A stretch of 34,643 nucleotides of DNA from Acidobacteriota bacterium (GTDB lineage Bacteria > Acidobacteriota > Vicinamibacteria > Vicinamibacterales > CAVVIG01): contig JAHFUL010000016.1 in the NCBI GenBank assembly GCA_023265155.1, positions 1 to 34,643 of the forward strand, given 5' to 3'. The translations under genes and the position numbers were made by a program. How positions within the stretch are numbered: position 1 is the stretch's first letter; each line of letters starts with the position of its first letter. Positions 16,979 through 25,744 of the stretch are shown in pieces. Under the pieces are notes generated by a model. That model was given only the letters and a program-made list of their open reading frames with translations, was not told the origin of the DNA and ran no database searches.

Positions 16979-18247
16979 TCACGCCTTGACGACGCGAATC
17001 AGCTCCGGCAGCGTCGGCCGCTTGCCGGTCATCAGCAGCGCGTACTGGAAGATCTTCCCTGCCGCCCAACCGGCGGTGATGCTCGCACCGACCAGGAGCG
17101 CGATGCCGAGCCACACCTCCCACAGCGGCGGCATCAACAAGTTCACGCGCGCGAGCATGACCAACGGCGTGAACACCGGGATCAAGCTCAGCACGCGCGT
17201 GGTCGTCGTCGCGGGATTGGAGATGACGCTGATCGCGGCCATCAGCGAGACAACCATCGGCAGAACCGCCGCCATCATCGCCTGCCCGAGCTCCTCGGTG
17301 CTGGTGCACGTGACGGCGACGACGGAGAACAGGATCGAATACAGCAGGTAGCCGAGCGAAAAGAACACGGCGAAGTAAAAGATCAGGCGAGCGCTCAAAA
17401 TGGTCGACAGATCGATACCCGACATCGTTGTCCCGATCGCGAGCGCAGGCGCCGCCTGCAAGAGCGCGACAACCGCGACGAGTATCCAGATCGCCAGCTG
17501 CGTCAGCCCGGATCCGAGTACGCCAAGAATCTTGCCCGTCATGAACTCGGTGGCGGTGACCGCGCCGAGGATGACTTCGATGAGCCGCGACGACTTTTCC
17601 TCGACGATGGCCGTGGCCATCCCCTGGCCGTTGATGAGCACGGCGATGTACAACAGCATCGCCAGGGCCATCGTGGAGGCAAACGCCACGCCGAACCCTC
17701 CTTCCCGCTCACCCTGATCCGAGACCGTCACGGCGCCGAGATCCAGCTCCTGCGCGCTCCTGACCCTCGCGCTGTCTACGCCGGTGCCCTCGAGAAGCCG
17801 CCCGATCACCGCCGACTGCACCGCCAGCCGCAACTCGCGCAAGAGCGCCGGGTTGCCCGATTGACGCGCGAAGTATCGGACGCGCACAGGCGCCGATTCA
17901 GCGCGCTCGAGCATCAGATAGCCGTCGAGCGTCCGATCGCGAATCGCCCCATTCAGCCGATCGCGGGCAGTCGGGTCGACCGCCTCCGTGGCCGACGTCT
18001 GAGTGATGGCGATGTGCGGACGCTCAATCGCACGCAGGCGCTCGGCGAGCGATGCGCCGAGGCCGGTTCCAGCGTCGAGGATCGCCACGCGGAGATCGTT
18101 GTTGCGGGAACCCGCGAGCATCGGCACCGCGAGCATGTACAACCCCAGAAACGACGGCACCAGGACCGTCATCACGATGAATGCCTTGCTGCGCACCCGT
18201 GCCAGGAACTCGCGGCGCGCGATGGTGAGAACCAGCGCCAAACTCAT
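16979..18247 (-). CDS. ABC-2 type permease (NatB-like)
   Basis: Membrane component of an ABC exporter, 422 aa. There is an N-terminal TM segment (IVMTVLVPSFLGLYMLAVPML), a large soluble domain (residues about 45-190) and five or six C-terminal TM segments (TMALAMLLYIAVLING, LTQLAIWILVAVVALL, LIFYFAVFFSLGYLLYSILF, MAAVLPMVVSLMAAISVI, WLGIALLVGASITAGWAAG). GMATAIVEEKSSRLIEVILGAVTATEFMTGKILG is the ABC-2/NatB signature. Family members export sodium or small molecules; the substrate is unknown here. I chose the ATG giving an ATGA overlap with the ATPase gene. Confidence 0.9.
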   Translation of the reverse strand: MSLALVLTIARREFLARVRSKAFIVMTVLVPSFLGLYMLAVPMLAGSRNNDLRVAILDAGTGLGASLAERLRAIERPHIAITQTSATEAVDPTARDRLNGAIRDRTLDGYLMLERAESAPVRVRYFARQSGNPALLRELRLAVQSAVIGRLLEGTGVDSARVRSAQELDLGAVTVSDQGEREGGFGVAFASTMALAMLLYIAVLINGQGMATAIVEEKSSRLIEVILGAVTATEFMTGKILGVLGSGLTQLAIWILVAVVALLQAAPALAIGTTMSGIDLSTILSARLIFYFAVFFSLGYLLYSILFSVVAVTCTSTEELGQAMMAAVLPMVVSLMAAISVISNPATTTTRVLSLIPVFTPLVMLARVNLLMPPLWEVWLGIALLVGASITAGWAAGKIFQYALLMTGKRPTLPELIRVVKA

Positions 18248-19158
18248 TGTGATCGCTCCGAGGCGCTGATGGTCTCCAGGTAGATATCCTCGATCCTGGG
18301 CTCGTCGAGTCGCATGGACGAGACTTCGACGCGATCGAGAACGGCGCGCATCACGCGCTGGGGATCCACGTCGGGCTCGAGGCGCAGGCGGGCCTCCCGG
18401 CCGCCGTCGTCGCAAGTCTGGACGCCGGGAACCTGATTCAAACAGCCCGGTCCGCCGCTGTGTTCGACGACGATCGTGTTGCGGCCGTACTTCGCCTTGA
18501 TGTCTCGCAGGCGGCCGCTCAGAACCGCACGGCCGTGGTGAATCAGGCAGATCGATTCGCACATCGCTTCGACCTCTTCCATGCGGTGCGTCGACAGGAC
18601 CACCGTGGTGCCCTTCGCGCGCTGCTCGAGAATGAGCTCCTTGACCAGCCGCGAGTTGATGGGATCCAGGCCGCTGAACGGTTCGTCGAGGACGACGAGA
18701 TCGGGATCGTGGATCACGGCGGCCGCGAATTGCACCTTCTGCTGGTTGCCCTTCGACAGCTCGCGCGTGAGCGACTGCGCGCGCGCCGCGAGGCCGACAC
18801 GGTCGAGCCATGCGGCGGAGCGCCGTTCGGACTCCGCGGAGGACAGCCCGCGGATAGAGGCCAGGAACGCGAGCTGCTCTTGCAGCTTCATCCTCGCATA
18901 CAGGCCTCGCTCTTCGGGCAGGTAGCCGGTTCGGCGCCGGACGGCAAGCGGATCACCCGATCCCAGCACCTCGACGGAGCCGCCATCGGGTTTGTAGATC
19001 CCGAGCGACGTCCGAATCGTCGTGGTCTTCCCCGATCCATTCGGGCCGAGAAGGCCGAAAATCGTTCCGGCGTCAACCGTCAGATCGAGACCGTCGAGGG
19101 CGCGTGTCCCGTCGAACGTTTTGATCAATTGGCGGCAAAGAAGCGCCGGCGTCGGCAT
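18244..19158 (-). CDS. ABC transporter ATP-binding protein (NatA-like)
   Basis: ATPase partner of the downstream permease, 304 aa. Walker A GPNGSGKTT (about residue 38), Q-loop region GYLPEERGLY, signature LSKGNQQKV, Walker B LVVLDEPFSGLDP and the H-loop LSTHRMEEVEAM are intact. The C-terminal extension (about residue 215 on) resembles the DUF4162-type tail of NatA-like exporters. It lies 12 bases after the MazF-like toxin stop, so a shared transcript is possible. Confidence 0.93.
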   Translation of the reverse strand: MPTPALLCRQLIKTFDGTRALDGLDLTVDAGTIFGLLGPNGSGKTTTIRTSLGIYKPDGGSVEVLGSGDPLAVRRRTGYLPEERGLYARMKLQEQLAFLASIRGLSSAESERRSAAWLDRVGLAARAQSLTRELSKGNQQKVQFAAAVIHDPDLVVLDEPFSGLDPINSRLVKELILEQRAKGTTVVLSTHRMEEVEAMCESICLIHHGRAVLSGRLRDIKAKYGRNTIVVEHSGGPGCLNQVPGVQTCDDGGREARLRLEPDVDPQRVMRAVLDRVEVSSMRLDEPRIEDIYLETISASERSQ

Positions 19159-19170
19159 AAGGTCTGGTGA

Positions 19171-19584
19171 TTATGGCTCAACGCCTGGAAAATCTTTTCG
19201 GGCCGCCACGAGATCAGGCGGCGCGATGTCGCTACGACACTGCGTGGAGCCGAGAAACAGCTCGAGTCCCTGGTCGATGCCGGCGAGCTCGCTCGACGAC
19301 ACCTGTCCAAAGATGCGGCGGATGCGCCGCTTGTCGATTGATCGGAGATGATCGACGAGGGCGGAGGACGCCCTCGTGAGGCCGCTCGTTCCGGGTGACA
19401 GGGCAGGATAGAGCGCGCCCACGCCAGCCGTGCCGGTCACTGGTACTACCGCGATGAGGGGAAAGCGTCGATCCGAATTGACGGAAGGATCGCTCACCGC
19501 GATGCAAGGCCGCACGCCGCGCTGCTCGTGACCCACCGCCGGATCGAGCTCGACGAGCACGACGGTGCCTCGATCAAGGGTCAC
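19171..19584 (-). CDS. MazF/PemK-family toxin
   Basis: Putative sequence-specific endoribonuclease of a type II toxin-antitoxin pair, 137 aa. RGTVVLVELDPAVGHEQRGVRPCIAVS is the family N-terminus, then LIAVVPVTG, GTSGLTRASSALVDHLRSIDKRRI and FGQVSSSEL. The start is GTG 19584, which overlaps the antitoxin stop in GTGA; the longer track ORF runs into the antitoxin gene. About 25 C-terminal residues exceed the usual length. Toxicity is inferred from family only. Confidence 0.88.
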   Translation of the reverse strand: MTLDRGTVVLVELDPAVGHEQRGVRPCIAVSDPSVNSDRRFPLIAVVPVTGTAGVGALYPALSPGTSGLTRASSALVDHLRSIDKRRIRRIFGQVSSSELAGIDQGLELFLGSTQCRSDIAPPDLVAARKDFPGVEP

Positions 19585-19883
19585 GCGGTCTCTTTCACCC
19601 AGCCCTGCCCTTCGACCCAGCGAACGGCCGTCCCTCCCGCCACATCGACGAGCCCGCCCTCGTCGGGCAGGTCGGCGGTCCAATCTCCCAGGCCGGTATC
19701 AGCCAAGTCAGCTGTCTCGGGATGCGGGTTACTCACCGAGTTGAGGAGCGACTCGCGACGACGACGGGCCAGCTCGTGCTCAACGGCTTCGGCGATGAAG
19801 CGGCTGCGGTTCCGTTCGAGCCGGTCGATCCCCTTCACCAACTCGGCAGCCAACGTAACGGTGACACGTTCCGTCGTGTTCAT
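19581..19883 (-). CDS. Ribbon-helix-helix antitoxin
   Basis: Antitoxin partner, 100 aa. The N-terminal MNTTERVTVTLAAELVKGIDRLE...RSRFIAEAVEHELARRRR is a CopG/MazE-type ribbon-helix-helix DNA-binding domain. The acidic, Trp-containing C-terminus (GDWTADLPDE) is the likely toxin-binding part. It is followed in a 4-bp overlap by the MazF-like toxin. Autoregulation is suggested by palindromic half-sites directly upstream. Confidence 0.87.
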   Translation of the reverse strand: MNTTERVTVTLAAELVKGIDRLERNRSRFIAEAVEHELARRRRESLLNSVSNPHPETADLADTGLGDWTADLPDEGGLVDVAGGTAVRWVEGQGWVKETA

Positions 19884-19889
19884 GGCTCA

Positions 19890-19915
19890 AGTATGACCTG
19901 AAGTATGATCATACT
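19890..19915 (-). promoter_or_regulatory. Operator of the toxin-antitoxin operon
   Basis: A perfect palindrome AGTATGATCATACT (19902-19915) and a third half-site AGTATGA (19890-19896) stand 7-32 bases upstream of the antitoxin ATG. On the minus strand the palindrome contains TATGAT, a fair -10 box. A ribbon-helix-helix dimer pair covering it would shut off its own promoter. Confidence 0.65.
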
Positions 19916-20244
19916 CAATCGGTAGGGGAGCGACTCCTCAATCATGTTGCTACCTTCGAATCGGCCCGATTTGGCCTTCGCCCAGCAAGCGGGGGTTCCT
20001 CAACGCACTCGATCGAGCGGTGGGCCAACCAGGGTGGCCGATCGAGGAGCGGCCGGTGGCGGGTCCGACGCCCCGGGCAGAAAACATCGCCGCCGACGCA
20101 GCCCTCCCACCAGGTCGCCCGCGTACGCACCGAACGATCTCAAGACGCCCGACGTGTGAGATCCGCGAGAGCGAGGCGCACCGAAGTAAAAAGACCGCGA
20201 TTTTGTTCGTCCGGCTCGCTTATGATCGTGGCGAGAACCTCCTT
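19916..20244. other. Intergenic gap between the TA operon and the PQQ-repeat gene
   Basis: Some 330 bases separate the divergent TA operon and the PQQ-repeat gene. The short track ORFs here (for example 19944-20159) are Arg/Pro-rich, match no family I know and have no ribosome site, so I call no gene. A TATGAT at 20221-20226 may be the -10 box of the downstream gene; I see no convincing -35. Confidence 0.5.
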
Positions 20245-21492
20245 ATGAAGCTCGAACGCACCGCGTGGATCGTCGTCGTTGTCACGTTCGTGGGCGGATT
20301 TGCGAGCGGCCTCTTTGGCCAGAGCCGACCCGCCGACTGGCCGCAGTGGCGCGGGCCGAACCGCGACGGCCTCCTTGCTTCGTTCACGCCGCCGGGCACG
20401 TGGCCCGAGCAGCTGAGTCGAAAATGGAAGGTCGATATCGGTCTCGGCTACGCGACACCCCTCGTCGTAGGAAATCGACTCTACGTATTTTCCCGTCAGG
20501 CAGAGAACGAAGTGATGTCGGGACTGGACGCAGATACAGGTAAGGTCCTGTGGCAGACCGCCTATCCGGTTCAGTTCACCATGAATTCGGCCGCGTCACG
20601 CCACGGGCCGGGGCCCAAATCGACGCCTGCTTTGGCCGACGGCAAGCTGTTCACAATCGGGATGACCGGAATCGTCACGGCGTTCGACGCGGCGACGGGG
20701 AAACAGCTCTGGCAGAAACCCGCGCCGAGCGTCCAGCCCACTTACACGACGCAAGCATTCTCACCGCTCGTCGACCGCGGCATGGTCATCTTCCACGTCG
20801 GCGGCAATAACCAGGGAGCGCTGACCGCGTTCGACGTGAATACGGGCGACGTGAAATGGAGCTGGAGCGGCGATGGCCCTGGTTACGGGTCGCCGATCGT
20901 CGCCACCATCGGTGGAACACGCCAGGTTGTGACGTTTACACAACAAAAGCTGGTCGGCGTGGACGAGGCGACCGGCGCGCTGCTCTGGGAGCGCCCGTTC
21001 ACGACGCCCTCGACGCAGAACAACATCACGCCGATCCTCTACGGCCAAACGCTGATCATATCGGGCCACATGAACCCGGTCACGGCCCTGAGCGTCACGA
21101 AGCCGGGCAATCAATGGGTGACAGAGAAGCTCTGGGAGAACACCGACGTGGCGCTGTACATGAGCAACGCCGTTGTCCTCGGCGACACGCTGGTCGGGAT
21201 GTCCCAGCGGATGAACGGCCAGTTCTTCGGGCTGGATCCGAAAACGGGAAAAACACTCTGGATGAGCGACGGACGTCAGGCCACGAACGCCGCCATCGTC
21301 GGGGCAGGCGATCTGTGGTTCGCGCTCAAAGACGACGGGGAGCTCATCGTCGCGAAGAAGAGCGCGACTGCCTTCGAGCCGGTTCATCGCTACACGGTCG
21401 CGGACAGTGCCACCTGGGCACAACCGGTGATCTCGGGCAATCGCGTCTTCGTGAAGGACGTCTCTACGCTTGCACTGTGGACGCTGAACTGA
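20245..21492 (+). CDS. Secreted PQQ-repeat beta-propeller protein
   Basis: 415 aa with an N-terminal signal (MKLERTAWIVVVVTFVGGFASGLFGQ), then WPQWRGPNRDGL, the usual opening of bacterial PQQ-like repeat proteins. Blade motifs recur: GLDADTGKVLWQ, AFDAATGKQLWQ, AFDVNTGDVKWSW, VDEATGALLWE and GLDPKTGKTLWM. This suggests a seven- or eight-bladed propeller outside the cytoplasm, like BamB or PQQ dehydrogenase relatives. No catalytic PQQ site can be claimed. I chose ATG 20245 because it starts the signal peptide; a CTCCTT stretch is just upstream but no good AGGAG. Confidence 0.88.
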   Translation: MKLERTAWIVVVVTFVGGFASGLFGQSRPADWPQWRGPNRDGLLASFTPPGTWPEQLSRKWKVDIGLGYATPLVVGNRLYVFSRQAENEVMSGLDADTGKVLWQTAYPVQFTMNSAASRHGPGPKSTPALADGKLFTIGMTGIVTAFDAATGKQLWQKPAPSVQPTYTTQAFSPLVDRGMVIFHVGGNNQGALTAFDVNTGDVKWSWSGDGPGYGSPIVATIGGTRQVVTFTQQKLVGVDEATGALLWERPFTTPSTQNNITPILYGQTLIISGHMNPVTALSVTKPGNQWVTEKLWENTDVALYMSNAVVLGDTLVGMSQRMNGQFFGLDPKTGKTLWMSDGRQATNAAIVGAGDLWFALKDDGELIVAKKSATAFEPVHRYTVADSATWAQPVISGNRVFVKDVSTLALWTLN

Positions 21493-21517
21493 AGTCTTCT
21501 CCGCGGGACGGCGGCGC

Positions 21518-24500
21518 CTAATTGAACTGAACCCGCGTCAGTTCGCTCAGGAGCATGTTCCGGTTCGCCGCCGACACGGCCGCGTGCTCGATGTAGTTCT
21601 GGGTGCCCGCATACGACCAGCGATTCGTGAAGTCTCGTGGAAGCGATGCAAGGAACGTGGACAAGTCCTCTCTGGCCAGGCCGGCAGCCGTCTGGTCGCC
21701 TTTTAGGACCAGCGCGGCAAGGGCGATGAACCTCGCATTGAGCGCCGTTTCGTTGATTTCCGGCGTTGCGTTGGTTGGGACGTTGCGCAGGACCTCCTCC
21801 GCAAGCCGGGCGGCCTCGTCATACTTGCCGGCGGTCAGGCTGGCCTCAGCCAGATTCGCGTCGAATTCGAGCGGGTCGAAGTCGTCCGACGGCTGGGAGG
21901 AAACCTTGTCGGTCAGCGTCCTGAGGCTCGAGAGGATTCGATAACTGGCGTCGTACGACTGTGGGTCTGTCAGGGCTAACTGTTCGTGAGCCCGGAATTC
22001 GAGCTCGAGTCCAAGCGTGAACAAGTCGGGCACGCTCTCGGGCTCAACCTTGGTGTCGCCCACGGCAGCGAGTCCTTTCCAGAAGTCGGCCTCAGCGCTT
22101 GGGTATTCCGTCATGCTGAAGGCTGCCAACCCGCGGCGGCCGTATACCTTTGCGACCAGAATCCTGCCGCGCGGCGCACGGGGATCATCTCCGAGCACCT
22201 TCTGCGCGAGGCGCAGGGCCTGGTCGTAGTCCGACTCCCCCAGGAAGTACTCGAACCGAAGCAGCGGGTCGGCGCGCTCGGTCGCGCGATCAACGGCGGT
22301 GCGGAGATCCGAGGGGAGCGCGGGGCTGTGGCTCAGTTCGCTCAACAAGTGCAACGGCGCCACGCCGGCGCTGTCGATGCTCCCAAGGGCGTTGATAGCA
22401 TCCAGCCTGAGACGGAGCTCGGGATCATCGGCTGGCGACGGCTGAACTTCGCCCGGCCTGCGGCGCGTCGGACCGGGGCGTTCCACGAATTCTTTCAGCT
22501 TCGCCGCGGCCTGCGGCGTTCCAATCTGCTGCAACGCATCGACCGCGAGCTTTCGCGAGACGGGATTCAAGCCGGAGTTGCTGAGCAATTCTTGCACGGA
22601 GGTTTCGAGCTCCGGCAGTCTGGATTTCCCTTGAACGGCGGATGAAGCTCCGAACACCCTCGGCACGATGCTGAGGATCTCGTTCAGGACCATTTCGGCA
22701 GTTATCGGATTTTCTTCATCGGCGAGTGCCGACAGGAGGCTGGTGGCGGCCATCCTCGAAACCTGTTTATTGCCCGACTTCGCGAGGCCCTCCAATCTCT
22801 TGAGTGCCTCGACGCGGGGGTCGCCTGGAGTCGCCCCCGGTTGAACGATTGGCTGCAGGAGGCGCTGCAGGAGGGAGTCGGGCGCGGGTTCTCGTTGAAC
22901 GATCTGCAGCAGGTGCTCGGGTGTGTTCTGCGTGTATCGGTACAGAACCCCGATGTACGCGCCGAGCACCAGCACCGCGATCACCATCAAGCCCAGAAGA
23001 GGCTTTGGCCAGACAGAAAAGCGGAAATTCCAGAGCGACCGGACATAACGAAGGCGCCCGCGCCAGCCGAGCGTGGGCGCCACGGTCCGCAGGAATTCGA
23101 CCGAATCGGCGTCCGGACGCCAGGCCATGATCCTCAGCAGGCGCGCGCGCGTGGCTCCGTCACCCTCCGGCCAGAGTCCGCGCAACGCGTCCCGCATGGC
23201 GCTTCGATACTGCTGCGCGATCCGCGTAGCCCACCGCACTTGCTTCCTATCGGAGCTCCGCAAGGCATCGAGGACGTTCGCCGAGGCCGCTGGATTTCTC
23301 AGGAGCTGGGAATAGACGTGGTCGATCCTGAGGCGGATCTGGCGCCGGTCGCGCCAGAAGAACGTCTCCAGCAGCACCGTTCCGATGCCGGTGATGTACG
23401 AGATGGCGAGCAACGAGTACCCGGCAATCGTCAACGCCCTGGGAACGAAGCGGATGGTTGAGGAGAGTTGATCGAAGCCGACGAGCGTGCCCTCGAAGAA
23501 GTAATCAAAGCTGACCAGCAGGAACAGGCCCACGGCCTCGAAACCGATGAGGACGAGACCTCGACGCCCTCTTCTCGCCAGCATGCTGGCCAGACCGTGA
23601 AAGAAGAAGAAGAAGGTCACGACGTCGAACGCGAACAGGACCGCGCCCAAACGTTTTCGGTACCGGCTCTGACGGACCCCGTCAAGGCGCTCGCTGAGCA
23701 GGATCTGAGTGGGTCTCAGGATACCCACCGACCAGGTGGACAGCAACAGCAGCAGACCCAAGGCCTCCGCCTCCCCTTGGCTCGACCACGCGAAGAGCGC
23801 GAAACCGGCGCCTTCGATCACCGTCAACGCCACGGCAAACCTCACGCGTCCGATGGTCGCGAGAATCAGCCCGTGAATCACGAAATTCAGCAGCACGGTG
23901 ATTGCCGCCACTCCGGTCTGCGCCAGCGCAATGAACGCGGAGGCCGGCGAGAGTGACAGCTGCGGCCGCCGCGTCGAGTCCCGAGGCTGCTTCAACCGCT
24001 CCAGCACGCGGCGCGACGAGACGCTCGAGCCCGCGCGACCCAACGCGTGGGCTGCCCCCTCCCGATCCTCGGCGTCTTCGTCCTGCAGCGCGATGCCGAG
24101 CAGCGCGTCGGCCGACTGTGTCGTGCCTTGACGGCTCAACGCGTCGATGGCTCGGCTGCGCGCGGCGAGGTCCTCCGCGGGCGCGTGGTTGCCGATGATC
24201 CGGACGAGGCATTCGACGGTGTCATCGTCGGTGAAGATCCGAAGCCCATCGATCGCCTGCAATCGGTACGGGCTGCTCTTCTGTTGGACTTCTTTGATCA
24301 GGGATGCTCTGAGGTCCGAGTCCTTGATGGCGTCCAGGCTGTCGATCGCCTGCGCCCGGACGGCCTCGTCCGGGTCGCGAAGCGCCAGCAGATGGAGCGG
24401 GTCCCGCACCTCCGGCCGGGCGAACTCGCGTAAGCGCCCCGCGGCCCGCCGCCTGACGTCTGCCCGCGAGTCGCATAGCGCGTCCAGCAGAATCTCGACG

Positions 24501-25744
24501 TTGACCTCGGGATCTTTCACGCGCCGCAGCCAGTGCTCGGTGGCGCCTGCGAGGAGGTCATTCTCGTACGCCAGCGAGCAGCGAAGCATCAGCGCGGCTT
24601 CCTCGGGGTCGACGATGAGCGCGCTGCGATGCGCGTGCACCTTCTTGAAGCTCTGCTCGGAGAGGAGCGCGTCGCCGTCCGCGAAGTGCCGGACGCCCTG
24701 CCGCAGAATCCATCGCGACTGCTCGGCGGCATCCGCCTCCCGCTGCGCCCTGGCTTCGGCCGCCGCGACGAGCTGGCCGGGCACGACGTCGAAGCCGCCG
24801 TCGGAGCTCGCGCGCAGGATGCGCCGGTCTTCTTTCAGCCACCCCAGCACGCGCGAAGGCACGTCCATGGGGACGTCAAATCGATGGGACACGTCGGTGA
24901 GGTCGACAGGCTGCCCTCGGCGCACAGTCACGACCTGCTGGAGGACGGCCCAGCCGATTTGCGGCTCTATCGAGTCGGGCAAACGCTCGAACACGAAGTC
25001 GAGGTGCGCCTCCAGCATACCGGTGAGGCCGCCGACGGCCTGATGGTCCGCCTGGGCCAGCTCCCGGTCGACAACCTTGGATCGGCAAAGCTCGAACGCC
25101 AGGACGGCCACCACCTCGGGATTGAGTCCGGCCTTCGTCCGCACGCTCTCGAGGTCATGCGCCAGCGCTTCGAGAAAGGCGGTGGACACCCGAACGCCGC
25201 ACGGGCCGATCGCGTGTGCGAGGGACTGCAGGAGCCGGGGCTGGGACATTCCCGGGATCTCGCCGACATCGTCCAGAAGCCGGGGGATCGAGCCACGAAG
25301 CTGAAAGAGGGCGCTGAGGTGATCCTCTTCCAGGATCAGCACGACCCTGGCTCGGCCACGTTGCTCCGCACATCGCGACAGACGCTTGAGCAGGTTGCCG
25401 CGAAGAGGCTCGTCCGCGACCAGCCACCGCTCGAAGTCGTCCCACACCTCGATGACCGGCGAGTCCGGGTCCGTCGCTGCCGCCGCCATCTCGCCGGAGC
25501 CTCGATACGCCACGCGCCAACCGAGTGCGTTTTCGTTCAGCACCGGAATGACGTATCGCTGGATGAGCTCGGTCTTTCCCGATCGGCGCGGGCCGTGAAA
25601 CACGATGATCGGGGCGTCGCTGCGGAGAATGTGCTCGGCCAGGGCCTTGCCCTCGTCGGGCCGCTCGATCCAGAGCTCGTCCGATGCGAGCAGCTCGTCG
25701 AGGAAGACCAGCTCGCCCGACGGTCGGGGCGCGGCGGGAGTCAT
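21518..25744 (-). CDS. Giant membrane-anchored STAND NTPase with HEAT and TPR-like repeats
   Basis: 1408 aa from the chosen ATG. Residues 1-330 hold a STAND-type P-loop NTPase: Walker A GPRRSGKT (51-58), Walker B-like VIEVWDDFERWL (98-109), sensor-like RARVVLILEEDH (131-142) and a winged-helix-like region after it. HEAT repeats follow (about 415-590; DVRRRAAGRLREF, AVRAQAIDSLDAI). Then come six hydrophobic segments (about 604-795) and one more (914-936). The C-terminal 470 residues are helical repeats of HEAT and TPR type. It has no obvious enzymatic effector. The start overlaps the stop of the SIR2-STAND gene in ATGA, so I expect fixed stoichiometry. It is possibly the sensor or membrane executor of the system. 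Confidence 0.88.
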   Translation of the reverse strand: MTPAAPRPSGELVFLDELLASDELWIERPDEGKALAEHILRSDAPIIVFHGPRRSGKTELIQRYVIPVLNENALGWRVAYRGSGEMAAAATDPDSPVIEVWDDFERWLVADEPLRGNLLKRLSRCAEQRGRARVVLILEEDHLSALFQLRGSIPRLLDDVGEIPGMSQPRLLQSLAHAIGPCGVRVSTAFLEALAHDLESVRTKAGLNPEVVAVLAFELCRSKVVDRELAQADHQAVGGLTGMLEAHLDFVFERLPDSIEPQIGWAVLQQVVTVRRGQPVDLTDVSHRFDVPMDVPSRVLGWLKEDRRILRASSDGGFDVVPGQLVAAAEARAQREADAAEQSRWILRQGVRHFADGDALLSEQSFKKVHAHRSALIVDPEEAALMLRCSLAYENDLLAGATEHWLRRVKDPEVNVEILLDALCDSRADVRRRAAGRLREFARPEVRDPLHLLALRDPDEAVRAQAIDSLDAIKDSDLRASLIKEVQQKSSPYRLQAIDGLRIFTDDDTVECLVRIIGNHAPAEDLAARSRAIDALSRQGTTQSADALLGIALQDEDAEDREGAAHALGRAGSSVSSRRVLERLKQPRDSTRRPQLSLSPASAFIALAQTGVAAITVLLNFVIHGLILATIGRVRFAVALTVIEGAGFALFAWSSQGEAEALGLLLLLSTWSVGILRPTQILLSERLDGVRQSRYRKRLGAVLFAFDVVTFFFFFHGLASMLARRGRRGLVLIGFEAVGLFLLVSFDYFFEGTLVGFDQLSSTIRFVPRALTIAGYSLLAISYITGIGTVLLETFFWRDRRQIRLRIDHVYSQLLRNPAASANVLDALRSSDRKQVRWATRIAQQYRSAMRDALRGLWPEGDGATRARLLRIMAWRPDADSVEFLRTVAPTLGWRGRLRYVRSLWNFRFSVWPKPLLGLMVIAVLVLGAYIGVLYRYTQNTPEHLLQIVQREPAPDSLLQRLLQPIVQPGATPGDPRVEALKRLEGLAKSGNKQVSRMAATSLLSALADEENPITAEMVLNEILSIVPRVFGASSAVQGKSRLPELETSVQELLSNSGLNPVSRKLAVDALQQIGTPQAAAKLKEFVERPGPTRRRPGEVQPSPADDPELRLRLDAINALGSIDSAGVAPLHLLSELSHSPALPSDLRTAVDRATERADPLLRFEYFLGESDYDQALRLAQKVLGDDPRAPRGRILVAKVYGRRGLAAFSMTEYPSAEADFWKGLAAVGDTKVEPESVPDLFTLGLELEFRAHEQLALTDPQSYDASYRILSSLRTLTDKVSSQPSDDFDPLEFDANLAEASLTAGKYDEAARLAEEVLRNVPTNATPEINETALNARFIALAALVLKGDQTAAGLAREDLSTFLASLPRDFTNRWSYAGTQNYIEHAAVSAANRNMLLSELTRVQFN

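Noticed and set aside
16850-16979. Palindromic element A as a rho-independent terminator for iscX
   Set aside because: A long stem is present but there is no T-run after it; it may stop transcription but cannot be called a standard terminator.
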